Of a stretch of 64,000 bases of DNA, positions 23,519 through 35,383 are shown in pieces (the stretch's first letter is position 1; the number at the start of each line of letters is the position of its first letter). Both the position numbers and the translations under genes were made by a program. Origin of the DNA: Cryptomeria japonica (Eukaryota > Streptophyta > Pinopsida > Cupressales > Cupressaceae); NCBI RefSeq assembly GCF_030272615.1, contig NC_081412.1, forward strand, positions 97,957,796-98,021,795. Direction: 5' to 3'. The notes beneath the pieces were generated by a model. That model was given only the letters and a program-made list of their open reading frames with translations. It was not told where the DNA came from and ran no database searches.

Positions 23519-26215
23519 TCATTCATCCTCATCAAATTCAGAGCTTACTTGATTCTTGTCTGTGGTTTCTTCACTCTGAGTCTGCATATCTTCACTGAAA
23601 TGCATCTCAATGCTACCAGTAGGTCCAATACATGAGTCAATAGTCTCACTGGCACTTTGGTTTGAATTGCTGCCCAAACCTCTTCTTTCACATTTGGACC
23701 TCCAGATTTGCAATGCCCTATCGTAAGGAAAAGTGTGGACATCATACCTAGATGTATAGAGCCTCAAGCAATTTGCCAATTTTTTGACTAGTTTGTTTCT
23801 TAGCTTTTATTTTAGGAACCCCAAAGCACTGAAAACTCTCTCATCTTCCATCAAACCCAATATCATGGTAAGACATAAATCAAAAAGCTTCAAATATTTT
23901 GGCATTAAATCATGCAATGCTAAGTTCTCGGCTATAGTTTTCCAAAGCCTTGTTATTGATCCCTCTTCGCGGGGGTTCTCCATTTTGCCATATTGTTCTT
24001 TCATAGTGTATGCAAAATGAGATGATTACTCTTGAAGATGACTTTCATCTAATATTCCATGTATAATTACTCCATTCAATTCTATGGATATGCAAAATTG
24101 TTTTATCAAAGTCAATAGCTTACTTCAAAAATCAGCTGCACTATTGAGGCTCCAATATTGAGGAAACACAATAGACATGGCTTCAAGTAGGTTGTCAGGA
24201 GGGAATCTGCTTTTAATTTTTAAGGAAAGATCATATGCAATTTTCTTCACAAAAGTAGTTACAGCCTCAATAATCTTGTCAAAATATTCCCTTGTAACTC
24301 TTGCTAGTTGCTTCGTGGGGCGCTTTCCTGGTTCCTCGGGGTCGACCGTGGCATAGAAGTGCATTGGTATCTCAACTCCCCATACATTGGCACATACCTC
24401 CCTGTCTACATGGATTTGTAAAATGTTATCAGGATTGTTCAAATCTGTGAGTGTCCGCCACTTAACAAATTTTTCATCAGATAGTGTTGGTTGATTTTGA
24501 TAGAGATTGTCGAGGGTCATGCATGTCATCTTATGCAGTGTAGCATATTCTGAAATATACAGAGCTCTTTTTTGGGCAGCCTTCATAATATTCCTTATTT
24601 CCTCTAGCATGGGCAGAAGAGTTGCTAAAGTTAAGAGTGTCTCTAAATTACTTAACCTCCGAAGAAGGTCAGGAAATTTTGGTTGATCTAATTCGTTGCG
24701 AGTTGTGTGAAATAGTCCAATCAAGGATGGATATTCTGAAAACACTCGATGCGCTGGACCATCCAAAGATATCCATCTAGTATCATTATCCTTGAGAAGA
24801 TTGTCACAATCAGTTATTCCATTAGCAAAGTGTTGAAATTCCATAAATCTCTTGGGACTTCAACAAAAGTGTGAGTAGAGCTCTCTAATTAAAATTTCAA
24901 TTTTTTTAACCAAAGCAAACTTGCTCACAATTCCAAAAGCTAGATTCATTCTGTGAGCCATGCAGTGAATTGCAATAATGTACGATGCAAATGAAGTTTC
25001 AATCTTTGTACAAAGACCATTCATGTGACCTTACATTACTGAAGCTCCATCTGCTCCAACACAAACCAATTTTTTGGCTACCGTCATGTCATCCATACCT
25101 CCATATTCAATTAAACTTCTCTTTACTAGTTGAAATAAATTTTTCGTTGTCACACTCTCCTTCATTTTAGAAACAGCTAGTAGATGAGGTTGGTGGGTAT
25201 GATTCTCTACAATATAAACATGCATGCATACCCATGAAGTATTGTCTACTGTCGTAACTTCATCTAAAGAAAATGCAATAAAGTTTGATTCTCTTATTTT
25301 TTCCTTTACATCTTCTTTTTCAACCTTAACAAGACAACTTTTGCATTCCCATCCACTGTTTACTGACCAGTGTCTATTAGGATAGTTAGGAACTTTAAAA
25401 AAGTGTAATAAACCACTAATTGATAAGAAATCTATCATAGCACGACCTCTACTCAAAATATAAAAAACAACGCTTAACTAAACAACTTTTCCCAGTTGTT
25501 CTATTTGCATTGTTTTTCCAAAACTAACTTCAATAGAACCTTTAACTTCAGCAGGCTTCGTCTTTATTTTCTCATGAAAATAATACTCTTCGGCATTCCT
25601 CCTTTGGTTTCCATCTTATCATTGATTTTTCAACCCCGTCTATCATTTGTTTTTCATAAACTTTACCCATATGCTTTTCTATGGTGTCAAATTTTAGCTA
25701 CAACCTAATTTTATTGTTATGTTTCCAAGTGAAAATCTTACACTTGCATTCTATTAGAGGCTCACCTTCAATTGGATTCTCCACTGGTTCAATGAATGGA
25801 TACTTTGATGCCCAATTAATTTAAAAATTCCTCATTGACATATCCCACTCACGATCCTTTTTTGATTGTGGTTCACCCTTTTTTGATATGGATTTTCTTT
25901 TCCCCTTCCATGCATTATCATCAATGGCATTATCACCCAAGTTGATTATATCATTCCAGCTAACTTGGGCATCTACCAGATAATCTTCTTCAAGATCATC
26001 CTAATATGAGATATCAGGTTCACTGTCATCTTCAACATGCGGTGTAGGTGGCGAATTTTGTACTTGTACTTGTGATGATGTACCTTCCTAATTTTCACCA
26101 CAATCTTTTCTAATGCCAAAGTACTAGACAACATTCTAATTTTTGTTGGGCTCTCATGGCCTTCCCCACATTCAGGTTTCCTACCCATCTTCCTGTTAGA
26201 CATCTCCAATGAAAT
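23519..26215 (-). pseudogene. hAT-type transposase (ZNF862/DUF4371-like)
   Basis: Minus-strand transposase remnant. The frame 25456-23519 is continuous apart from a few stops. It shows FIAFSLDEVTTVDNTSW (first catalytic Asp region), KKLVCVGADGASVM, IAIHCMAHRMNLAFG (25000-24940), and a C-terminal hAT dimerisation segment LMEDERVFSALGF then KLRNKLVKKLANCL (23870-23770). A divergent N-terminal zinc-binding part (ECKCKIFTWK, DTIEKHMGKVYEK) reads at about 25800-25560 in the shifted upstream frame. An upstream start near 26200 (MSNRKMGRKPECG) is possible but uncertain. Several stops (after ASVM, after HFC, after GFLK) look like single transitions. No terminal inverted repeats were found by eye. Confidence 0.82.
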
Positions 26216-26270
26216 AAAGGCTTCCAAAAAAATATCAATTTGTTGAAGAAGCAATAATAGACTATAATGT

Positions 26271-26553
26271 GTCTTCGGACATGTAGTGTCATGGTTAAAA
26301 CACTTCGTTGGTGAAGCAACCACCAAGGTTCAAATCCCTCTTGGGCCATTTTGCTTGCAAGCCTTGTGTCTTCATTGGGCTGTTGTGCTCATGGGTTTGA
26401 ACAAGTGAAGTGTGGGGATGAGATCCCCCAGTTGTGGCCTTACCGGTTCATAGCTCTGGGTCAAAAGTGTTTCACGTGAAGCCGGAGGGCATGTCATGCC
26501 AGCTTCTCTGGTCTCGTTAAAAAGTTTACAAGGCATTATAAAATAAAATAAAA
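26271..26553 (+). mobile_element. tRNA-derived SINE with 18 bp target duplication
   Basis: A 283 bp element flanked by perfect 18 bp direct repeats AATAATAGACTATAATGT (26253-26270 and 26554-26571). Its head has a pol III B-box-like AAGGTTCAAATCCC at 26325-26338, with an A-box-like segment about 40 bp upstream. It ends in an A-rich tail (AAATAAAATAAAAAA). These are the defining traits of a SINE. It lies just upstream of the hAT transposase pseudogene. Confidence 0.88.
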
Positions 26554-26575
26554 AATAATAGACTATAATGTATAA

Positions 26576-26690
26576 TATATGTTTCAATGGCCCTACGACC
26601 TACAATCTAGATGTCTGGGGTTTGAATGTCCCCCTGAGCCCTGACTACTTGGCACTAACGGGTCGCCACTGAATAAAAATGAACTCAACA
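26576..26690 (+). mobile_element. Second SINE-like fragment
   Basis: Right after the first SINE, GGGGTTTGAATGTCCCCC (26617-26634) resembles a B-box, preceded by CTACGACCTACAATCTAGATG, the kind of head seen in plant SINEs. An A-rich end (GAATAAAAATGAA) closes it. No target duplication was identified, so this is tentative. Confidence 0.4.
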
Positions 26691-27389
26691 ATGCAAACAA
26701 ATATAGATAAATTTAGAATAATATTATAACACTACAAAAATATGATCGCTCACCTTTAGGTCACTAGCAGTCGCTAATGCAGTCAACAACAATGATTTTC
26801 ATTGGTCAGAAACTTCGCTATTGATCAGAATTCAGAGCCTAGAACCCACCAGATTGTGTTGAGATAGATCTGATATTTGCATGTATTTATACCAATCCTT
26901 ATATGGCAAATTTCATGAGAATTTTATATGGTATACAAATATTTGGCGAATCCCGTGTAACTATAACACGACTTATGTAATTTTTGAGGCGATTATAGGT
27001 TATCCAAATACGACATGTAATTTTCGAGGCGATTATAAGTCATCCAAATAATTGGTGAATACAATATAGTTAGTGAAAGTTGAGGTGAATGGAGACATGC
27101 ATCGGCAAGATGTCGAGCAAATTGGGTCCTCCTAGCTAACAAATCTTCACATGCCTATAGGCGAATTAAGGTTGTCTATTATGGCAACCTTGGAGAGTGT
27201 AGGCAAAAAAATTAAATTTATCGTATATTGTATTGGCGAAATCATCACATAGAAACATTTAATTGCATAAAACATATGGTGATCAGGTCGTGACTTTGAC
27301 AAAAATTGATAATGTTCTGGCGACATGGCCACCCCCAGTCGGTACAAAATATTTGCCATTTCCCAGGTCACCGACGTGAAAAATTTGCC
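26691..27389. other. Non-coding stretch with repeated GGCGA words; left limit of element 2 uncertain
   Basis: No gene seen. TTGGCGAAT or GAGGCGATTATA words recur (about 26944, 26982, 27031, 27235 and 27393). The stretch lies upstream of the antisense PMD ORF of element 2. It may be the remains of that element's 3' region or foreign DNA; no LTR like 50507-51681 is present. Confidence 0.45.
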
Positions 27390-29290
27390 ATTGGCGAATA
27401 TTCACCACTAAAGTAATCTCTGGCTATACTACCGACAGAGAAGACCCAGTGGACTTGATCTTCATGTTGACTTACTTGATGAGGAGATTGAGCATATCTG
27501 ACAGCTCGGTTTATATCATGTATTACACTTACTAGAGGTTATGGCCAACAGGGCCATGATTACAGCTTTGATAGAGTAGTGGCATTCTAAGACTTGTTCA
27601 TTCCATCTTCCAATTGGGGAGGCATCCATTATGTTAGAGGATGTTTGGTGTATACTATGTATTCTAAATCATGGTGAGAGAGTTGTGTATGACCATGATG
27701 ATGGCATTGCTAGATTGTGTGCACTTTTTGAGTGTGAGATATAGGACTTGCATATCAGTGGCTGATATGACATCCCTTGGGCCCAGTTAGAATATGATGA
27801 CATGACTATTGCACTATACAGTGTTGTTGTCAGTTTGTTGATACTTGATAGATGAGGTCACAATTTTCCAGTGGGATAGGGTAGAGTGCTCCATGATATG
27901 ATTGTTCATCGATGAGTATATGTTTGGGGTCCATGTCTACTGGCTATGTTGTATTATCAAATGCATAGGATTGTATATCTTGGATATTGGTCTATCAGTT
28001 TTGGTGTGACACTGCTCCAAAATTGGGCATGGGAGCATGTTTCTATTTTGATACCTATCATTCATGTTGATTTGTAGCCTAGTGAGCCTTATGCTTTTAG
28101 ATACACAGTAGGTATCAAACACAGGGGTTCAGGTAACACCTTGTATTGGAGACATCAGTTTGACATACTACAGCATTTTATTTGGAGACCATACTTAGAT
28201 TGCCCCAGTTGGGCGGATGACATAGTACACTTGCCTTTCTGTTGACAGCAAAGTTATTTGATCGGTAGGACTTTTGAGATGTAGTGGATTATACAGATGT
28301 ATCTCCCAAGTCGAGTATTGAGATAGTTTGGAGAGGTACAGGTGACACCAGTTGTTACAGCTTACTTTGCTCATGTATCTTGGGAGGTATCTGATTGGGG
28401 GGTGTGCATATAGCCACATGTTCCTTCTGTTGAGTTTGATGCTCTTCAGCCATTTCTCTAGGGCTGGGGTAGAGGTGCAGCGGATCCAAGGACTATGCCG
28501 GAGTATGATGCATGGTTTGCCAGACACAGGCCAATTCCACTTATGGATCTTTTTGTTCTGATTACAGCACAACAAATTTGCCATCGTAGGCTGAGATTGA
28601 GGCTAGAGTTGGGGGAGAGAATCAGAGGAGGAAAGGAATGTGGAGCTGAGGGAGGAGATGAGGGAGCAAAGGGAGAGGATGAGATAGGAGATGAGGGAGG
28701 TGCAGATGAGGATGTAGACAATGGTGGAGACACTGAGTCTATCAACAGTGGAGATAGTGATGATTCTTTAGAGTCATCAAGTAGTGAGGATGAAGATGAT
28801 GATGATGATATGCCAGAGCTAGAAGACGTGCCTTCTGCAGAGGGTGGGATAGGATAGGTGGGTGATGAGGATGATCTGCAGATTCTTAGAGCACGGATTC
28901 AGAGTTTGGAGGAGGAGGTTGCTACACAATATGTCGAGTGAGAGGTCTATCGTATAGACTACAGTGCTTTAGAGGCTAAGAGGGATCACCTCTAGAGGGA
29001 GAGAGATGATGCAGTTAGGAGAGCTCAGATCACCATGGATGCATATGATCAGCTATTTGGACCAGCGACATAGGCACGTGACCAGGCATATAGATATTTT
29101 GTTGCTGCACAGTAGGCTATTTATTATCGATGGGCTTATGAGAGAGCTATCCCTGAGGGTCAGAGAGATCCTAGTTATAGTGCCTTCATGGGGACGAGAT
29201 CGAGTTGATCTACTTCTCGATGGACTAGCAGGGGTGGTGTTATGGGACCACCTCGGCATCTTGGGATAGGACCTAGTGGATAGGATCCAC
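27390..29290 (+). pseudogene. Antisense plant mobile domain ORF of element 2
   Basis: Plus-strand PMD remnant homologous to the one in element 1. It shows FHLPIGEASIMLEDVWCIL (about 27600-27657), a FIWRPYLDCPSWADD block near 28175-28220 (compare ITWRPHVDC in element 1), and ARHRPIPLMDLFVLITAQQ near 28520. A strongly acidic Ser/Asp/Glu tail (SSSSEDEDDDDD, about 28770-28810) follows, then a helical C-terminus. At least ten stops break it, so it is non-functional. Same location and orientation as in element 1, so the ORF is a stable part of this lineage rather than a chance insertion. Confidence 0.8.
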
Positions 29291-30539
29291 CTGCTGACAA
29301 AGGCAGTGTGTGTTGCGACATTTTTTATCATGTTATCTAAGCCTTCGAGCTTGCCTATTATATTCGTACACATTATCATTTTTGAGTTATATAATGATAT
29401 GCAGTTTTTGGCAGCGATCTATTTATGTTTTGCTTTATATGTATGCTTAGATGATGTTATGAGTTATATGATATATATCTATTTGATTCTATATGATTCA
29501 CGAAGGCAATGGTTTTTATATGTATGTATCAATGATGCTAATGAATGCAATGGTATCTTATAATGTATGCATATTAACGGATGTTTATGAATGCAATGGT
29601 ATCTATATGAATGTAATAGAATCTATTTTAATGCAATGGAATCTATTTGAATGCAATGGAATCTTTTTTTTTTTTGTATGATAATGCCAGAACAAATTTT
29701 TAACTCAGATGTACTGTGAAGAAATATTAGTAAGATAATAGAGAGAAGAGATTAATGATAGAAAGAATGTGATTTAGAGAGAAGATGAGAAATCAACAAA
29801 CTATCCAAAAAACACATGAGATGAGAATGAAATTGAAAAAATCATGAACTTGTGTCACATATTTTATTGTGCAACGTATATTCATCACTGAGCCTTATTA
29901 TTTAACAATGAAGCTTAGCACATTAGGGTATAAGAAACCAAGATGCAAGATATCTCATTGTAGAAACAAACACGTAGCAGACAAGGAGTGAACCCTCCAT
30001 GTTAGGAATTACACTAGGGGTCGAGGTATGTGTGGCATCCAATAGTTGAATGCTCCTATCACAGACACCCACTATTTCCCTAGAATTTCATCGGTTCACA
30101 CCACAAATAGCAAACAAAGAAAAAGATAATGCCCATCATGGCTCCTCTAGTCACTTGTGGACATCCTTGAGTAGCATAGAAACATAATCTGTCGCCAAAT
30201 GATAAAAGATAAAGACTGACCCGAACAAAATTCAGCAGCTATACTAACCTTGTGCCTTCGCTCTCAGTTGCTTCATTTGATGGTTGATAATGTCTGATCT
30301 CAGAAAGTTGCAAACCCCATTTAAGACTGACCTGTCTGATTTTGAGTGTATCCTCTTCTGTTTAAGACAAGATAATGATCAATTTGATATGGATATGATA
30401 TGATTGATAAGACAGTTTGATCAGTTGATTGCAGATGTTTGACTGGATAGTCGTATCCTTTGTTGACCTTGTGTGAAGTGTTTGTTGGATATCTGCTAGG
30501 GTATTTGTTTCTAACAAGACATTTTATTGCAAGTTTTTT
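29291..30539. other. Element 2 non-coding region after antisense ORF
   Basis: AT-rich without genes. A ~20 bp repeat, AATGCAATGGAATCTATTTG, runs from about 29540 to 29665. The block at 30110-30190 (CTCCTCTAGTCACTTGTGGA and following) matches element 1 at 6360-6470. Confidence 0.65.
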
Positions 30540-30905
30540 GATTGATTTTTTATTTTTAGTTCTTTTCCAAGAGCCTTTTTGATGTTTTTGGATTATGTGG
30601 ATAGATATTTGGATGTTTTTGATTGATTTTTCAGGATATTATATGGATGTTTTTGGTATTTTTTCAGGATTGTATTTGAATATTTTTGGTATTTTTGAGT
30701 TTTTCACTGTTTTTGGATTTTGAGTTTTTCAGTGTTTTTGGATATTTTCAAAGGACATTATATGAATTTTTAGATGTTTGAAGGATTCTTTTATTATTTT
30801 TTGGATTTTTTTAGGACTTTATCTGATTTTTTGGATTCTTTTAGGACTTTATCTAATTTTTTGGATTTTTTCAAAACTTATCTGATTTTTAGGATTTTTT
30901 CAGTT
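30540..30905. repeat. T-rich tandem repeat of element 2
   Basis: Many degenerate units of the type GATTTTTTCAGGAYTTTATCT. It corresponds in place and wording to 7070-7205 in element 1 but is longer. Confidence 0.7.
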
Positions 30906-32050
30906 ATGCCCCCACTGTGCATACCTATATGACATGATGATCTACAGAATGCATGTGGAGACAATGAATTTTTGACATGACCTATGTTAATACAATATGC
31001 ATGATGAAGATGCATTTTCTATTTGAACAAAGTTGACTATGTTTATTTTAGCATTTGTAATACACCAATTGAAATGGAGGTGCAAAACATTTCATAGATA
31101 AGCGATCAATTGATTCTTAAGGACCTTTTGAACATTCAACTCAACACACTTAGTGACTAGGATTTACAAATGGAGACGTGGAAAACTTCCCCATTGGTTC
31201 TTGAAACTTTGATCTTCTTTTGCCCATGTGTGTGCTAATGAATTAATTCCTTCTCTTGTGTTCACTAATGATCCTTAGCATCCTATATGACTAGCTATAT
31301 GGATTATCCTAACTTCAAAAGCATCCCAAATAGAGCCTTGCTGCCAGCAAGCTTTTAGAGCTCCGACGAGGTTATAGACTGTAATTTCTCAAATATTGCT
31401 CCATTGCCAGTAGGCGTTCATAGCCTTGATGGAGTTACTCGTATGTTCCCATAGTCAATCTTTTTTGTCATACTTGCATCCGTGATATTTCAGTTATATA
31501 TCATTGCTCTTTTTGCCTTGAGATGGATATTTGGCATAGCTCTTTTTCTTTTTATTTTCTTGTCTTGACTTGTAAGTAATGAAACCTACTTGGGTGTGAC
31601 AATTATAGCGACGTTGAAGTAGAATTTTAGTTTTTTCACTAGTCATATGATCAACTAGGTGTCTAGAATGAATTAGAGATCTTCTTAATATGCTTGAGAT
31701 ATAGAAATTGATAGATTTTGGGTTAACAAGTCTCAAATAGTGAAATCACTACCCAACCATAAGTAAAGTGTCGTCAGAGGGTAATGTTGAAAATGAATGA
31801 CCTTAGGACCTCAAAGACTTCATGTCTAAATATCTAAGAAAGGAGATGACCCTTGTTTCTCTTGAATGCAAACGAATGATAAACTTGAACAGTTGTCTTG
31901 TTTTTTTGGTGCTGCTATATGAAAATGCGGAAACTTTTGAGAATGCGATGGATTTTTAAAAAAAGAAACTATATGTAATGCAGTGCTTTGAATAATATGA
32001 TATGCAATGCGGAAAGTAAAACCTAAACTACAAAGCCCTTACGTATAATA
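30906..32050. other. Extra non-coding segment downstream of element 2 integrase
   Basis: In element 1 the T-rich repeat directly follows the integrase stop, but here about 1.1 kb intervenes. It starts near TATGCCCCCACTGTGCATAC, a polypurine-tract-like word on the minus strand. Two similar phrases near 31340 and 31410 (TGCTGCCAGCAAGC and CATTGCCAGTAGGCG) suggest a local duplication. No gene is seen. Confidence 0.5.
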
Positions 32051-32996
32051 TCATTTAAGGTGCATGTTGTTCATAGGGTCAGAGAGTGGATCTCCCTCCA
32101 TGGTAACCAAATTATATGCTCCATTGCCTATAACCCTTGTTATGATGAAAGGACCTAGCCAGTTAGGTTCAAATTTCCCTAACTTTTCTCGTTCTGCTAG
32201 ATTCCTTTGATTCTTTTTAAGAACTAGATCTCCCACTTCAAAAGTTCATGGGTGGACTTGTTTATTATAACTCTATCTCAATCTGTTTTGATAACCTTGT
32301 AGATGATTGAACGTTGTTTGTCTTTTTTCATCAAGCGTTTCTAGTTCTTGTAACCTTACTACCCGGTAGTCTTCCTTTGATATGATGTTCTGTAAGGAGA
32401 ATCTTAGAGATGGTATTTCTATTTTAATGGAGAGTATTTATTGTGTTCCATAGACCAAGGAATATGGTGTTGCTCTTGTAGGTGTGCGTACTCCTGTTAT
32501 GTAAGCCCAAAGAGCAGGATTTAATTGGAGATGCTAGTCCTATCCTATGTCAGTGACAACTTTCTTAAGAGTTTTTAATATTGTTTTATTTTTTGCCTCT
32601 GCTTGTCCATTTCTTTGCAGATAATATGGTGTGGAAAATATTTGTTGTATGTGAACTTTTTCACACAACTCTTTCACTTCCTGGTTTTTAAATGGATGTC
32701 CATTATCTGTCACAAAGCACAGTGGAGTCCTGTATCTACATGAATTTTGAGAATGAATTTTGCTCTCTATTTTCCAGTAGTGTATGTAAGAGGAATTTCC
32801 TCAACCCATTTGGTAAAGTACTCAGTGGTCGTTAAGATGAACTTGCGCCCATTGGAAGAAGTAGGGTTGATTTTACCCACTAGATCTAATCCCCATTGTG
32901 AAAATGGCCATGGTGATGTAATGGGTTGAATATCTTGTGCTGGTGCATGAATGAGGTCTCCATGCATTTGGAATTGCTTACATTTTTGTACATACT
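32051..32996 (-). pseudogene. Element 2 integrase, C-terminal portion
   Basis: Continues the integrase that is cut at 32996 by element 3. The second half of the zinc finger reads KCKQFQMHGD, where the last Cys of the pair has become Phe. Catalytic residues remain visible: D in GLDLVGK (near 32890), D in VTDNGHPF (near 32705) and E in GQAEAKNK (near 32600). The C-terminal PNWLGPFIITRV is near 32150. Frameshifts occur near 32770 and 32240. Confidence 0.88.
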
Positions 32997-34207
32997 TGTA
33001 GCGTCCTAAAATTGTGACACTTGCAATTTCGATTGCATTTCAGTCTTCACGATGGCGACGCAACACGCAACCTGAATGGAGACCCCGAAACCTGATTATG
33101 ACACTGAAAACTGCATTTTTCAAGCACCCTGGCCTGAACCTCCTTGCATCCTGCTGTCCCGGGAGGTGGGACCAGAGCGCCCAGCGCCCTGGTCCCTGGG
33201 TCCTATTTTGGGCCCGGTCTCTTAAGGGGCTCGGGTCTTTTTGTTTGCAATTTGGAAATTACATTTCCTGGTCGGCCTAAGGTCGGGAAAATCAGTCTAT
33301 CAGCCCTAAATGACAAGTATATAAACTACATTTTCCTCTCTCATTTAAAAAACACAGATGAATGAGGAAAAAAGCGTGGAAACTATACTCAAACATTCAA
33401 CCATTCAAGCATTCAAGCATTCCTTCAAGCAATTGATCATCTCAAGTCTCCATTCAAGGCTAAGTGTTGCATTCAAGTCAAGGATTCAACCATTGAAGAG
33501 GAGATCACATACTACATGCTACAACATACAACATACAACATCTATACCTTCGCACATAAGGATACAAACATCCTTAGAACAAGGTATTAGTACTTGTTTT
33601 ACATACATTTACATTTACAGCTCTTGCTCATTTCTTGGTTAATTCCAAAACTAGGGTTTGACCTAAAGGCAAACCCCTAATCCCTAACCCCCCAATCGTC
33701 TTCGCTTTTCTGTGTGTAGGTTGCAGGTATGCGGCTGAAATTGAAGATCTAGAATCCTTGTGCAGAGACGAACAGATCCCCCTTCATTTCGCGGATTTTT
33801 CGGAGGACCGTGGCGCCGGGCGCCATCGTCCTGACAACTTTTGCTCAAATTTGCAGGACAGCGCCGTATCGACATTCTACTGCTAATTCCAGGTCCGCAG
33901 CTTCATCCTATAACCCGAACTCAGTTTATAAGCGAATCTTTATGACTTTCTATGTATTCTTAGCTTAATTTCCTTAACAACATTCTTTACAAAAGAGGGT
34001 AGCCTTGCTTTCCTAACCCTTGAAATTCATTTAGCATCCAATCTTACATTGTGTGGGATTGGATCTTATGAGTTTCAACCCCTCTTTTGAATGTAAAATC
34101 TCTCCCCTAAGTGAAAACCATCGAATCCTAGCAAACCTCCCTTCTCTCTCCTCAAAGTTGGAAGAGGGGAGAACAACTAGGGTTCGATCGCGATTTTCCG
34201 CTTTACA
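32997..34207 (+). repeat. Element 3 5' LTR
   Basis: 1211 bp from TGTAGCGTCC to GCTTTACA. A TATA box (TATATAAAC) lies at 33318-33326, so U3 is about 350 bp. It contains one near-perfect hairpin at 33169-33195 (arms GGACCAGAGCGC and GCGCCCTGGTCC, loop CCA) and a GC-rich palindrome at 33804-33831. Differences from the other LTR in the first ~135 bases are six, all transitions. Confidence 0.95.
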
Positions 34208-34210
34208 TTT

Positions 34211-34228
34211 TGGTGAACCCGACGTGAA
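34211..34228 (+). other. Element 3 primer-binding site
   Basis: TGGTGAACCCGACGTGAA, three bases after the LTR end. I could not assign the tRNA. Nearly the same site is present in elements 2 (50486-50503) and 4 (61663-61680). Confidence 0.85.
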
Positions 34229-35383
34229 CATCCTTTCTGATTTTTTCATGCTTAGATCTGAAAAAATTGATTACATTTCCATGTTTGATCTTTTGCAAAA
34301 TTTTAGAGGTGATTGCATAAAAAACCCTAAATTTTCTTTTTAGTAATTGAACTTGCGAAATGTCTAAATGTTAATGCCTGTTTCAGATCTGCCCTTCTAT
34401 TACAAATTTTCAATTCATATTTGTGCTTTAATTCTGAAAATTAAGTGGTTAAATGTCAAAACCCTAATTTTTGAAACCCTCTTAATTCAACCTTTGTCCG
34501 ACAATTTGACCGATCAAAACATCTCCAAATCAGCTGTAACTTTGGATTCTGCAATAAAATCACAATATCCTTCATCCCTGAAAATTTGGAAAAAAGTTGC
34601 GAGGACCGTGTTGCACTCCGAGCGCCATCGTCCCCGACATTTTTTCCAAAATTTCGGGAGCGAGATCTTGCTGTATTTTCCTGCTAAAATCCAGAATTTT
34701 GGTTGATTTTGTCAATTATAACACTTTCAAAATTACAGTCAAAGTTGGTCTTGCGATTGCTTGGTCTAAGGCTTCTAATCATTCAAAAATCATTGAAATT
34801 AAAATTTTGTGTCAAAATTGCGTTTTTATTATCATAAATCTGAAAATTGTGTTTGCATTCATTCGAAATTTCAGTGCTTTATTCAAATTCTTGCATTTTG
34901 TGACTTTTGAAATTAAGTGCTTAATTACAACAACTTTGATTTCCGCTTTCAAAATTGAATTTTGCGTGAAATTGAGTCAATTTTCAAATTTCAAAATTTG
35001 CATTGCTCTTGACATTCCCTCTAAAATCATAAAATTCAAAATTTCAGTTTCCCTCTCTTTTTCAAAATTCAAATTTTGCATTTTTTGACAATCTTGATAG
35101 GGTTCAATTTTGAGATTGCAACTTTAATTTGGCCTATCTACAGATCGTAAAATCACTCAATTTTTTCGGATTAGCTCTAAAATCATCATACCTTTCATCC
35201 CTGCAAATTTCGAAAAAAGTTGCAGGGACCGTGTTGCACTCCGGGCGCCACGGTCCCGGACATTTTTTCCAAAATTTTGGGAGACTGTTGTGATTGCATT
35301 TAACAGCTTAAATCCAGAAGATTGGCTGATTTTACTGAAAATTGCTACCTCTAAATTCAAAATCTTCTCTCTCTTTCTAGTGC
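34229..35383 (+). other. Element 3 leader with duplicated GC-rich segment
   Basis: Non-coding. A ~170 bp segment occurs twice (about 34545-34730 and 35170-35350). Each starts with TTCATCCCTG, followed by GGACCGTGTTGCACTCCG, GACATTTTTTCCAAAATTT and TCCAGAA. Between them lie AT-rich words such as TTCAAAATT. Open frames in 34368-35088 have no recognisable domain and are likely chance. Confidence 0.7.

Noticed and set aside
26730-26740. CACTACAAAAA, like the terminus of a CACTA transposon
   Set aside because: No matching inverted end (TTTTTGTAGTG) or En/Spm-type transposase was found within the window; one 11 bp word is too weak.
28458-28857. Open frames on both strands (acidic on plus; Ser/Pro-rich on minus)
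   Set aside because: The minus-strand frame is the shadow of the acidic tail of the plus-strand PMD pseudogene.
30540-30905. T-rich repeats considered as a poly(A) tail of a LINE on the minus strand
   Set aside because: No LINE ORF adjacent, and the same repeat occurs at the homologous place in element 1, so it belongs to the retroelement.
34368-35088. Plus-strand frames in the element 3 leader
   Set aside because: Phe/Ile/Lys-rich translation of AT-rich DNA before gag, no domain, and they overlap the duplicated GC-rich leader segment.
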